Assembly: GCA_032358165.1 (NCBI GenBank)
Contig: JAALGY010000041.1
Coordinates: forward strand, 2,604,001 to 2,668,000
Length of the DNA stretch: 64,000 bases
Direction: 5' to 3'
Origin: Diplosphaera chodatii
Lineage: Eukaryota; Chlorophyta; Trebouxiophyceae; Prasiolales; Stichococcaceae
Shown: piece by piece, positions 38,094 through 55,142 of the stretch
Layout: the number at the start of each line of letters is the position of its first letter
Position numbering within the stretch: the stretch's first letter is position 1
Made by a program: the position numbers and the translations under genes
The notes under the pieces: model-generated
What the model saw: the letters and a program-made list of their open reading frames with translations, nothing else
Database searches by the model: none
What the model was told of the DNA's origin: nothing

Positions 38094-38862
38094 ATGGCTG
38101 ATCCGTCGAGGGATGACGATGAAGTTGTGCTGGAGCGCATCATGGCAAATGGCACATTTGATGAGCTGCGCAAGCAGCTCCTGGAGAACCTGCGTGCAGA
38201 TGTGAGTGTTGACGCTGTTGGATGAACAGGAAGCAGTATCAACGTGCCATCACCAGCTCCTGCGTCGTCAGATGCGGTAGCATTCCACGCAGCATTGGAG
38301 CGGCATACCAGAGTACAGGCACAAGCCGCCATCTTTGCGGGTGCATGCTGCGGGCTAATGTGCATCTGCGTACCGCGATAGGAGGAGTTGCAGCACATGG
38401 TGGAGGACCGAATCAAGCGCAGCGAGCAGCTGCGGCAGGCAGCCTTTGATGGAGCTGACGAGAAGCAGCTCTTCGAACAGCTAAGACAGGACGAGGACCT
38501 GGAGTGAGTGACCGACCCAGCTGAGGAACATTGCTCCTTGCCGACAACCCTGCAGTACCTTTCCATTTGCACATGTGCTTGGCAGAAACATGGCACACTG
38601 GCTCATCGTCATGCACATGTGCGCAGGCGGGACGTCACAGAGATGATGCTGAGGAAGGTGTGGCAGAGCACCAGCAGCCAGGCTTCGCCCATAGCTGCAG
38701 CCATCCAGCACAACGTCCACGAGACGCTGTGTGCAGGTATGTTCACATTGTTGCAGTTGTGGTGTTGCATGCGCCATACCGATGAGCGCTCCGGCCCGAG
38801 GTTGTACCTTCGTTGCAGTGTATGAAGAGCGCGAGCATGGCGTGCAACAGCAGCAGCACTGA
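38094..38862 (+). CDS. BOD1/SHG1-domain protein
   Basis: Small protein of 127 residues from four exons in perfect phase (38094-38201, 38382-38503, 38627-38736, 38819-38862). After MADPSRDDDE comes ERIMANGTFDELRKQLLENL, then a basic/acidic helix VEDRIKRSEQLRQ and DVTEMMLRKVWQ. This pattern of an N-terminal LxxxGxFDxLR helix followed by charged helices resembles the COMPASS SHG1 domain, shared with vertebrate BOD1 (chromosome biorientation). The expected location is the nucleus, in a SET1/COMPASS-type complex or at kinetochores. Similarity was judged by eye, so the assignment is moderate. It ends in Gln-rich VQQQQH*. Confidence 0.62.
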
Positions 38863-39085
38863 GTCTTTACAGTCACCAGGGGCGGCATTGATGTGACAAT
38901 TCGTACGGCATCCTAGGTGACTTCCGCATGCTGTGCTGCCAGTCCAGGCCAAACAAAAGCACGAAACATTGCATGCCTTAAGCCATCCCATTTGAGCATG
39001 CATGCTATTGTGTGCAGGGAACACGGGGTCTTCCTGAATTGCCTGACGCACCACGCAGTGCAGGGTATGGGTGATACTTGGTGCC

Positions 39086-39803
39086 TCACGACGCGGTCGT
39101 GGCAGGCGGACCTTGCAACACCTGCAGCCGATGCGGGGAGCAATTGCACAGAATTTGTCGGCGGTGACATGTGACGCACAACAGTTGAGAAGGGTCAGCA
39201 GCTGCACAGGACTTACCCGGCGAATGCGGGTCTCGAGGGCTTTGATTGGGTTTTGCCGATGTGATTTGCTGTGCTTCTCAGCAAAGTCTGGAGACACATT
39301 TATGTAGTTTGCGCCTATGCCTGCAAACAGCCACCCAGTGTATGGTGCCAGGCCAGTATACCCTCCCGGTCGCTGCACAATACCTTGTGCACTCATGCAC
39401 AGCAGGTCGCCTTGACGTGCAAACATATTACCTGCCATCCAACCTGCATGGAGTGTCACATCGTCACTCGTGTGCGGGAACGGCATGCAGGACGGCGTAG
39501 CAGGTGCTGCATATCCAAACATGGCAATCGTCACAACTTGCTGCACCGGCAGCTCACCCCACCCCACGCCGACACCAATCCCAACACCTGCTCCGACTCC
39601 AAACGGAAACCCAGAGGGCCCAAAGCCCACCCCAGCACCGAAACCCATAATGAGTCCCACACCTGCATCAAGAGCAGGACGGCAACATTAAGGGTAAGGG
39701 TTACATCCGCAGACACATGACCGCGCACAAGACGTCTCAGTTGCAAAGTACCTGCGCCAGCTCCTGGACCCACAAATTTTCTGGCACCAGTCTTTGATGC
39801 CAT
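39086..39803 (-). CDS. small glycine-rich protein, TGD5-like
   Basis: 98 residues from four exons (39803-39752, 39662-39558, 39320-39217, 39121-39086) in perfect phase. MASKTGARKFVGPGAGAG is followed by a Gly/Val/Phe-rich hydrophobic stretch (LIMGFGAGVGFGPSGFPFG and alternating GVG units), then YINVSPDFAEKHSKSH and a basic end TRIRRVLQ. The small size, Gly-rich membrane-like centre and following Tyr-containing segment resemble plant TGD5, an envelope protein needed for ER-to-plastid lipid transfer. Low complexity makes the match weak, and any small Gly-rich membrane protein could look alike. Confidence 0.58.
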
Positions 39804-40320
39804 GATCAGAAGGTGGCTGCTGCTTTGTCACAATCTGGTCCTGTTACCCGCCACTGCGGCGCATGTTGAACGAAGTGCCGGCGTGTGTACGCTTATGCAG
39901 ATCTTCTGCCGATGATGCAGCTTTACTATGGTGTGCGTCTAGAACTCTTAGGTATACGTGTGCAATCAAATTTGGCAATAGCACATTGACAAGAGCACAG
40001 TGACGGACACGACCGAGATTGCCAGATCAGCACAAGCAAACCAACACCATTTCACCATTTGTGTGATCATAGCTATGCATGTTTGACACTTGCGACCCGA
40101 GTGCAGGAATAATGCAAATCCGCAGCAGAGTGTAGCGGAACTGAAGCGTGCACAGGTGCAAGATCAGCATGCGTCTTGCCGCGCACCCTCAGTAGCAAGC
40201 TACAGTCAGGTTGTCAGCGCAGTGTGGGTTCAGAAACCGTGCAAGCAGCACACTGGGGGCTCACACTTGCACGCTCTACAGTGAGCCGTCCGGGGCCACA
40301 AGTGTCGCTGGGCGGGCGCC
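39804..40320. promoter_or_regulatory. divergent promoter region of glycine-rich protein and RPB11 genes
   Basis: 517 bases between outward-facing ATGs, more AT-rich than the genes. No supported open frame. Confidence 0.5.
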
Positions 40321-40979
40321 ATGACAAATGCGCCCGACCGCTACGAACGCTTCGTGGTGCCCGAGGGCGTCAAGAAGTGAGCGCTGTGCTTCTGATCAGC
40401 AACATCCGACGTTTACATGTTTGCATGGCGGGCAAGTACTGGCTGCTGGCACATGCGCATGTTGCATGGTGTTTGCACATGCATTTGCAGGATAGCTGTG
40501 GAGAAGGATACTAAGGTCGCCAATGCTGCAAAGTTCACGCTGCAGCGGGAGGACCACACCATTGGCAACATCTTGCGCATGTGAGCCCGCTGCATGGAGA
40601 CGGAAATTTCTGGCTCGCTGGTCTGTTCAAGGATGACATGGTTGCTGTGCCAATGGCATCTGCAGCCATGACCCTGGACTGCTGCCGATGTACAGGCAGC
40701 TGCACAGGGACCCGCATGTACTGTTTGCCGGCTATCAAATACCGCACCCCTTAGAGCACAGGCTTGTTGTGAAGGTGCGGCCATACTCGCTTCGAGTCTT
40801 GTGCGTTGGACATGTGACATGGACAGCACTCAGTCATACGGAAGGTGCGTCCTGATCTGTCACAGGTGCAGACCAATGGCAAGAAGACGCCAGTGGCAGC
40901 AGTGGAGGACGCCCTGACGGCACTGGCGGATGAGTACTCAGACATCCAGGACCAGTTTGCGGTGCGCTCGTGGCAATGA
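40321..40979 (+). CDS. RPB11: RNA polymerase II subunit RPB11
   Basis: 112-residue subunit pairing with RPB3, the counterpart of the bacterial alpha dimer. Exons 40321-40376, 40491-40580, 40696-40774 and 40866-40979 fit phase exactly. [19 protein letters not shown] matches the family start. The core [20 protein letters not shown] is followed by GNILRM, then [19 protein letters not shown], which is diagnostic. A closing helix reads [19 protein letters not shown]. The RPC19/AC19 paralogue of Pol I/III would have a longer N-terminus and different HPL region; RPB11 is preferred. Confidence 0.95.
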
Positions 40980-41920
40980 TGTGCATTACTGGGTGACTTC
41001 CCCGTTCACCATCGTTGCACACTTGCGATCCGCTCGGCGCTCTGCCATCAGGGTTCCTTCGCAATGGTATCATGTGTGCCGCTGCACATGCAGTCATACA
41101 TTTGTGAGAACTGAAGCAGACCTGCTCTGGTGGAACAGCGGCAGGTCACAGCCAAGACAGCTGGTGGATACGCATTCTGACGAAGGGGTTGGGCGCGCAC
41201 ACCAGTGGCGGTCCGGTTGTCTGTGCAAAATTACGGTCCGTGCATTGATACATATACAGCTACCAAGCCATTGCCGAGAGGTTTCTGCATAGCTATTACT
41301 CGTAGGCTGCACATTCAGCTGCCCTTGCACTCACTTCATGCTCAAGCCATGCATTGGGCGGGCGCTCGACAGAACTTATAGCCAGGCAAGGCGATACAGG
41401 CATTTGCAAATGCACAATCTCAAGTGTACTGACGTTCCAGCGGTTGCAACCATATGTCTTGGGTGTTGCCACCGACTGCTGGGACAATCAACCCCGCCAG
41501 TTGTCCCCATGTCCTGCCACGACTTACCCACTGGTCGAGTGGTCGTGTCATACTGGATTCTTCTTCTGTCAACATGCTAGCAGTCCCTGCATAAACCCTA
41601 GAGCCGACGCTTCCCTGCCAGTTTCCATGCCCAGCTGTGGCCGCGTCAAGGCATTGGCTGTACCACGCGGAACTTCATCTTGGAAGCGCGTGCAACGCTC
41701 CGTCTTGCCATCAGACAGTCCACTGGTGTGCATTGGGTCGCGTGGCCCTTTTGACTTTTGTTCAGCTTTGCCGCTTTCCGCAAATCAACGGTGTGGGTCA
41801 GACCTTCACGCGCATTCAGCTCGTGGACAGCGTTCAGTGGTCAGTGCGCTGCCGGAGCCCCTGCACAGCTCAGCCGCGCCCATCCCCGCCGGTCGTCAAA
41901 CCGCGCTATATCCACCCACC
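40980..41920. other. intergenic region before the unrecognised small gene
   Basis: About 940 bases. An open frame runs in phase with the next gene from 41354, but its composition (many Cys, His and Trp, little GC at third positions) is unlike neighbouring exons, so I read it as 5' UTR/promoter. No RNA gene is seen. Confidence 0.45.
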
Positions 41921-43113
41921 ATGGCTGCCCGCAGCCTGCTGCGCGAGGCGTTCATGGCCGAGCCCAGCCGCCACAGCTCCCTGGGCGTGGACTTCAGCCG
42001 CCGCAGCCCGTTCACGCGCAGGTGTGCGCCCTGCATTGACTGTCCGCGGTTCTGACCTCAGCTTCGGCCCGGCGCTCACTGGCCCGGCTCGCGCCCGGGC
42101 AGCGCTTGGCGCGTGGTCCCGCACCGTCGCTGTCCCATATATGTTTAAGCTCTACGGCGGGCCTCCCCGGCTGTTTGCCCCGGCTGCCATCCGACTGTGC
42201 ACTGACCGGTAGGTTCACGGGGCCCTGGCTGGCTGCGCTGCACGGCCGTGGTTGATAGCGCGGACACGTACTTCGTAAGGTACCTCACCGTCCGTGCTTA
42301 ATTGGCTGGGCAGCGTCCTAGATGCACCAGCCAAGATGCTGCACCCGGCTGACCTGGCCTTTTGTCGCTTGGGGTCCACTTCTGTGTGTGTCGACGCGGG
42401 CCGTTGCCGGTGCCGGGGTCACGGACGCGTCTGCAGCTGTCCGAAGTGCTTGCACTTAGAAACTGCAATGCTGGTCGCCGGCATCCGATGCTGGTCGTTC
42501 TGGTGCCATGTTGCCGGCCATCCGTTCGGCTGCCAGTACACCGTCCTTAGTACAAGTGATTGCGCGGCTGTTTGACGCCCTCGCTACTGTTTCCTTGCAG
42601 CGGCAAGGAGGGCATGCACCTATGTGGCGGAGCCCTGCCCATCGCCGCCGAGATTCAGGCCATCCTCAAGGTGGGCACGCCAAATGCGTTGTACTGCATC
42701 CTCCGTCGCATGCCGCCCTCTTCTCGGTCCCACCCTGTGCACACAGCCTCTCAAGCACGTCCCTCGGCATGCCTGCCTCGCATAGCCTGCAGCCTGTGCC
42801 CTCATCGATGCTGTCGGGTGCCGATGACCTGTGCTGACGACTCTGTCTTGCCTGTCTGCAGGGTGGCACCTCGCACCTGGCGCCGGAGCCCGACAGCAAG
42901 TCGTGCATCTTCGGCTGCAGCCCGCCGCCCCGCGACTGCACCAACGCCCTGGTCCGCGACTCGTCGTTCAGCTCCATGCGGGGCGCGCGGCCGATGGCCA
43001 CCTCCGCGGCCGGCAGCTGCTCCACCTCCTACTACCAGTCGCTGGAGCGCCCAGATGGCTTCGCCGGGCTGTCCTGCATGTCGCCGCCGGCGTCCGCCCT
43101 CAGCACCGCCTGA
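41921..43113 (+). CDS. unrecognised small Ser-rich protein
   Basis: 140 residues from exons 41921-42021, 42601-42670 and 42862-43113, in phase. It begins MAARSLLREAFMAEPSRHSS; the middle has GMHLCGGALPIAAEIQAILK, and a Ser/Cys/Pro-rich tail includes CIFGCSPPPRDCTNALVRD and ends SALSTA*. No signal peptide or membrane segment is obvious. Three Cys in two short motifs might bind metal, but spacing is not a known finger. High third-position GC and clean splice sites support a real gene. The first intron is long (579 bases). I do not know a family for it. Confidence 0.6.
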
Positions 43114-44257
43114 GCTGTGCCTGGACCCAGCGCTGTGGCCTGCCTCGACAGCCGGACCCCTTGTGCTGGAGCGTCGTCTCCAGTGAGGAGCTGGCCATAG
43201 CCTGTCCACAAATAGTCAGCAGCTGGCGCCGCCAGCGACAGCACCGCTGCCGGCTGCTGCGCATCGCACTCAGTACCTGCGGCGGGCGACCGCAGCGTTT
43301 GTATCTCGTTACTATGCCACTAGCACTCGTGTGCGCCCCTTATTCAAGGGGCTGGCTGTCGCTGGCTGATTGGTGCCCTGCACAGCCTGGGGAGAGCCAT
43401 CGTATTGTGTTTCGACTTCGGGGAATCTGTATTTATCTAGTGTAGCAGTCGCGCTGCGGGCCAGGACCATGATGCTCCTCGGCTGATGATCCAGGTCAAT
43501 TTTGTTGCGATGCATATGCTTACCGTACATTGACAGTAGCCTGGCAGTCTTGAGTGTGGCTCAGCGAAACTGACAGCCATGCTGTCGACTGCCAGGGAGC
43601 AGTGTCACTTATCGAATTGGGGGGCCCACTCTAGTGGGTGCACAGCAAAGGTGTTGCCGAGGACTGCCAAGTACTGTTGGCGGCCTTTTGACCCTGTGGG
43701 GTTGTTCAGCCAGATTTGAGGGGTTGTGATGACCGTTCCGACTTACCACTCGAACAAGCGAGTTCAGTGTATGATGCAGCATCTTTCTATGTCAGGCTAG
43801 CTTTTGACTGCTGCGAGCTTGAGTACATTGGGGCTCTGAAATGTGAAGTGTCTAGTAGCGGGTGGCGCCTTTCATTCTTGGAAGTTTTAGACGCTGCTTT
43901 GGCTTGTTGTCAGGTGCAGCCCTGCTTGGCATGTTTGTTGGTTCCTCGGCTATGTAATCGAGTAAAAGACAAGCTTGTTCTGGAGGCAGCGAGGATGATA
44001 TTTGTTACTGCATGCCTCAAAATTCCTCACCCCACATGCATTACAGCATTTGTTTAGCATGTCATACGGTATTGAAATGGTGTAGGGCATCACCGTAGAT
44101 GAACATTACCGTACTCTGCGTTACAGCACCAAAACCACATGCAGACATGTTGGCAAAACCACCTCAGCAACCGACTGGACAATTTGTGCTGCTCAAGCAG
44201 AACAATGCACACCTGACCAATACACAACCGCAGCAAACAATTCGGCAGCGTCCTCAT
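43114..44257. other. convergent 3' region between the small gene and YAK1
   Basis: About 1.1 kb, relatively AT-rich. TTACA at 44121-44125 (reverse TGTAA) is a candidate poly(A) signal for YAK1. A plus-strand frame at 43716-44057 lacks coding character. No gene seen. Confidence 0.55.
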
Positions 44258-50109
<5,852 letters not shown>

Positions 50110-50898
50110 TCCGTTCAACTGCTGTGCCACACTGTCCGCCTGCTGCACCCCTGGACAGCCGAGCGCGTGCCCATGCGCCTCATGCAGGTGACCAGCCGTG
50201 CCCGCCCGGTGTGCAGCCCGGCGCGCTGTCGCTGTCGCTGTCGCTGTCTCCAATCAACCCAAGCTTCAGCCTTGTGTCAGACTGCACACGGTCTGCCGGC
50301 AAGCTAGGATCCTCGGCACGTTGTTATGAGCAGCGGTGTGTCCTGCTGCAGATGGTGTGAAGCCCCAAGCAGAGTACGTCAGCCGAGGAACACGCGTGTC
50401 GCTGGCGTGACACAAAATAAAGCCTCGCTGCTCCAGATCCGCTGGCGTTGTACGCCTTCAGTTGTGCAAAGATGTTTGGGAGGACAGGAAGAGTAACGCC
50501 GTATGCAGATGCTCGAAGGATTCGCTGCAGAACAATGGAGACCCTCTGCGCTTGCCAGCGCAGCATGTCGCAGATCACAATAGATCTTTTACATCACTGC
50601 AATTGCATCTATGATTGATCAATTGACACACTTGCTGTATGCAGACGCTAAGCATGTAAGCTTTGATAAGCCTTGTAGTGATCGCCTCAGTCTCAGCTGG
50701 AATGCTTGTGTCTGACATGAACTGCATCCCTCACAAGCTGTTCACCGAGCCATCGTAGCGAAGGCTTGATACCGCTGTTCATGATTCGTACACAGTCCTG
50801 TTGTCGTGCACAGCAGCCAAGCAGTGGCACGTTGACATGACGCTGCGCAACAGCATGCAACATCATGGCGCAGATCGCAGCAGAGCAGCCTCAACAGC
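50110..50898. promoter_or_regulatory. divergent promoter region of YAK1 and SCC4 genes
   Basis: 789 bases between outward-facing ATGs. It contains four tandem GCTGTC hexamers at 50225-50248, about 115 bases upstream of the YAK1 ATG and probably in its 5' leader. Otherwise AT-rich with no supported frame. Confidence 0.5.
50225..50248. repeat. four tandem GCTGTC hexamers
   Basis: Perfect 6-bp unit repeated four times in the presumed YAK1 leader. Confidence 0.9.
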
Positions 50899-53800
50899 AT
50901 GACAGCGCCAGCTTCCGACGGCCTGCTGCTGCTGGCTACCGAGCTTGAGGCAGGCGGCCAGTGGCCCAGCGCTGCTAGGTGCTATGAGGCAGTCTTGAAG
51001 GCCGGCGGCCAGCTGCCGCAAGCAGAGGCATCAACACGTCTGCGGCTGGCGCGCTTGCTGCTGGAGCACACGCACAACGTCCACGAAGCACGTGGCCACC
51101 TCGAGCGTGCGGTGCGCGGCTGCCGAAAGCGTGCATGATGTGCCGGTTTCCGCCAGGGCATGGTCATGTACATTGCATGCATTTGGGTGGAGAATTGAAA
51201 GCGAGCATTGCCGACAAGTGATGCTGCGGAATGACTCTGGTTCCTTGGCCCATCACACCCTCATGCTGGACCCTGCACCTGCAGCGCATGGTGCTGAGCT
51301 CGCTCAGGTCGGGCCTGGCGCTGCGGCTGGAGGTGCTGGACGCCCTGGCGACAGCGCAGCGCCTGCAGCAGCTGCCGCGCCAGCAGCGCGCCACGCTGCA
51401 GATCGCGCTGGAGATGTGCAGCGGCGCCGGCGTCCCCAAGCCGCATGCAGACACAGCAGCCGCCTGGCTGCCGCGCCTCCACCTGGCAGCCGCTGAGCTC
51501 GAGGCCAGCGCGGGCGAGCTGCCGGCGGCGAAGACCCATGCAGCAGCAGCACTCGCGGCGGCACAGCAGAGCGGCCAGCTGCAGGCGCAGGTGCTCATGT
51601 CGCGTGTCATGCTAGTGCACTGGATCAGCCACGCTGGCTTTGATGCATCGTTTGATGCTGTATGTATACAGTCGACAGAATGATGGACTGTGGAAAATAG
51701 CTTGTGCCCACGGTGCTGCAGGCCGCGGCCATGCTGCTGCAGATGCAGCTGCTGCTGTCAGAGGATGCGACGGGTGCCTTTGAGGCTGTGCATGCGGCCA
51801 CGGCAGCGGGTCTGGCCGCCCTGCAGCTGCCGCCGCCACTGGCGGCGCAGCTGCAGCTGCACTGCGCGGCACTGCATGCCCTGTTCCTGCTGCGGCGGGG
51901 CCGCATCAACGAACTCAGCGCGCCTGGTGAGGCAGAAGGCACCAGTGTGCTGCATTCAGTACAGCTGCTGCATGCGTGAGCTACGCTGCTGCAGCTGCGT
52001 GGTCAGGAGGGCAGGCTGCAGCATGCAAACTGGCCCTTCTGTGTCAGCAACACTTGGCAGGCAAACTGCGTCCATCCATGCACATGGCTATGAAGGTCCT
52101 TCAGGAAGTCCTCTTTTTTGCTATGTGCAGGCTTGGCACAGGGGCAGCAGCAGGGCATGGGCCAGGGCTCAGCGTCGCAGGCGGCAGTGCTGCGGCACCT
52201 GCTGGAGGAGGCAGGTGCCGGGGGCCGTCCCTGGCAACACAACTGGATGCGCCCCGCCGAGGCGGCTGCCCTGGTCGCCCTGCTGGAGTCGGTGGGCCAT
52301 CATCCCAGCACGCTTTGTACAGTCAGCAACATAACACACACAACTGCACCTGCTTGTGCTGGTATTGTGTCCCTGGCGCACGTGACATGTGGCAGGGGAC
52401 CCCGCCACGATACTGCCATCTGATCATGTGTGCTTCCCCGTCACGCTTGCCACCGTCACCTGCGCAGTGCATGGCGCGCCCTGTGAGCCTGGTGGACGAG
52501 GCGGTGGCTGCCGCCAGCAGAGGGTCGGAGGCCCTGGAGCCGCTCCTGCAGGCGGCCGGCGTGTCTGTTCAGGCAAGCACCTGCAATGTGTCGCATCAAG
52601 CCTCTGCGCAAGCGCCCAGTGGAGGCCGCTTGCATCTTAGATGCTGTGCATCGGTTCATGTCTGATGCGCAGCAGCATCGCAACAGCAAGCAGTGCCTGC
52701 CGTGCTTTACTCAGGCACGCTACACATCTAGCAGGCAATCTGCACGCTCTCCTATGAGTCAGGCAGTGGGTCGGTTTTGACTCACGTCCACCTGGCGCAG
52801 TTGCATAGACTGGACCCAGTACTAACTTCACAGTGCGAGCGACGTAGTATCCACAGGCGTGCTACACGCTGCGAACATTGGCTCAGCGTTTCGAGCCGTT
52901 CCTGCTGCAGTCTGGGGAAGCGACGCTGTCACTGCACGGGCGTGCTGCTGCCAGGCTGCCGTTGGTGCTGCGCTGCCTGCTTGCTGAGTCTGCAGCAGCT
53001 GCACTGCTCACAGCCTGCCGGCTTGCTGAGGCGCAGGCACACATCCTCGTGGTGAGTCCCACCACTTCCAGCTGAATGCTGAGTTGACTGCACGTACAGA
53101 CCCTCGAATTTACCAAGTGGCAAACAAGCAATGGTAGTCCACTGGGTGTGAGCCTTGATGAGCTATGCTCCTCGCACATGCTGAATCCGTGTGGTTCTCT
53201 GATTGCGGCAGGTGCACACCTGTGTCCGGGCATTCCCAACGCTGCTGGCGCCGCTGCGCAGTGTGGCATCTGCACTTGCAGGTTTGCACCTCCAAGTGCA
53301 GCCTCGATCCCAGACCGTCAGGCATGCAATGCGCACACAGTTATCACCGTCACCATACTGGTCCAGGTAGTCGCATACTGGGATGGGTCTGCATGCCTGC
53401 AGGAGCATATGCAGCGTCAGCGCTCCAGTTTGAGGTGGCTGCGCAGCACTTCCACTGTGCTGCCGAAGCTGCTCCAGACGCCGCTGCAAGCCGGATGGCG
53501 ACGGTGCAGGTTGCTTTTCGCCGCTTGGATTGCATGCAGTTATGCAGTTATGCTGTGCTGTTCGAAAACGCACACTTGAGCTGTGCTTCTCGACCTGTAC
53601 ATGCACGGCACATCATGTCAAGCGGAGGTGTATGGTATGGCACAGGCGGCAGCAGCAGAGTTTGGCTTTGGCACGCCTGCAGCAATCAGCAGCGCCATAG
53701 GCCGCCTTTCGGCTGCGGGGTTGTATGGCAAGCCGCACGAGAACCTGCCGAACCAGGAGAGGTGGGTTGCGGAGCAACTCTCATATGACTGGCAGACTTA

Positions 53801-54804
53801 TGCACGGAACTGCTTGATGCAGCTAGCAAGGCGACATGGCGGGGCGGACTGCAGCTGTGGTGCTCTGTGCTGGTGGAGTCACGACGGTGCTCACTGACAA
53901 GTACGATGGTCAGCAATCGTATGCTATCTGCACACAGGGCTGCAGGTCAGCTGGTGGCTGGGAGGCTTCAAATGCACCAGGGTGATGAGAGAGGCAAGCT
54001 GCTGCTGACACGCGCACTGAAGATCGCGCACAATGTCGTCAGCAACCATCAGCTGGTCTCCCAGGTGCATGCGTGGCTGCATTGCTGTCATCAGGGTTTG
54101 TCGGCTGCTCTTATCAGCATGTCCATGGTACATCAGCCACGCGCTGTTGGTTCGCCCAGCAGCACGGCAAGTGTGTCTGCACCCAAAAGCAACGGCAGCA
54201 TCCCTCCTCTGGAGGGCCTCAGATACCCTCATGTGCGGTCGTGTGGCCCACTGCTGGGCGCCACGCGATGTGCGCAAGCAAGAGGCGCACCTGCGATGAG
54301 GTGTGTTGACCCAGCAAGGCACGGGCCTGGGCTGCAGGTGCTGAATGGCATGGCGCCCGCGCAGCGTCACAGGGACGCGAGCGGCGCGATGAACATGGTG
54401 ACGTCCAGCTACACGCTGTCGCGCAACCTGGGCGACCTGCCCAGCCAGCTCGAAGCGCTGCAGGCCATGGACCTCATCCTGATCGCGTGCGTTCTTCAGG
54501 ACACCAGCCCAACAGCATGCTCATGTATCCTGCAACCCTGCCCAGCTGCGCAGTTGCTTGTGGCCCCAGTGCATGGTTGCATGTACGCATGCATAGTCAT
54601 GCATCAAGTGAGGTTGCATGGTCTGCAGCCATCTGCCACGCTTCAAGCCCTGTGCATGAAATGTGCAGCGAGACGGATGGTGCAGCAAAGGTGGCCGCCA
54701 ATCGCAGGCATGCTGCAAAGCGCAAGGGGGAGCTGCAGAGTGCAATAGACGGCGCTGCCGCCAGCCCAGCACAGCATGCAGCCATACTCCAATGGCAGGT
54801 CTGA
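50899..54804 (+). CDS. SCC4/MAU2 cohesin-loading subunit
   Basis: Partner of SCC2 in loading cohesin onto chromosomes; built of TPR-like helices. The ATG at 50899 leads into GLLLLATELEAGGQWPSAAR and STRLRLARLLLEHTHNVHEA, then RGHLERA, the hallmark N-terminal block shared with plant and animal SCC4/MAU2. Further exons: LRSGLALRLEVLDALATAQR (51.3 kb), FEAVHAATAAGLAALQLPPP (51.8 kb), LEEAGAGGRPWQHNWMRPAE (52.2 kb), QFEVAAQHFHCAAEAAPDAA-type block (53.4 kb). The C-terminal core is best conserved: GDERGKLLLTRALKIAHNVV (54.0 kb), NMVTSSYTLSRNLGDLPSQL (54.4 kb) and KRKGELQSAIDGAA, stopping at 54804. About fourteen exons with approximate inner limits. It may be regulated together with the head-to-head YAK1 gene. 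Confidence 0.82.
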
Positions 54805-55142
54805 CGCTCAAGACACACACTCTCCGACAAAGCGCTTGCAGATGACCAGCAAGTCAACCTGCTCGTTCGACTTTCTCTGATACACTTGTTTTCGTCAGCC
54901 TTCTGGAACAACGCAAGAAGGTGCCGCCAATCTAGCGGAACTGCTTACTGCAAACATCGATGCCTGCAGATTATGTATGCAGCTTGCCAAACAATTACAG
55001 CGGTTTGCCGCACAGGGCAGGCGATTTGCACCAAGTAGCTGGCCTTTGCCCTGTAAACAGTAGAGGACACACCTCAAGCAGCGTGCCCAAAGAATCACAA
55101 CGCTAGCTTCTGTCTCTGCAGATACAAGTCTCACAAGTTGCA
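54805..55142. other. convergent 3' region between SCC4 and glutamyl endopeptidase
   Basis: 338 bases. TGTAA at 55052-55056 may serve SCC4, and TTACA at 54995-54999 (reverse TGTAA) may serve the minus-strand gene, so the two 3' UTRs would overlap. No gene seen. Confidence 0.5.

Noticed and set aside
41354..42055. 233-codon frame in phase with the small gene at 41921
   Set aside because: The part before 41921 is rich in Cys, Trp and His with low third-position GC. Probably 5' UTR left open by chance.
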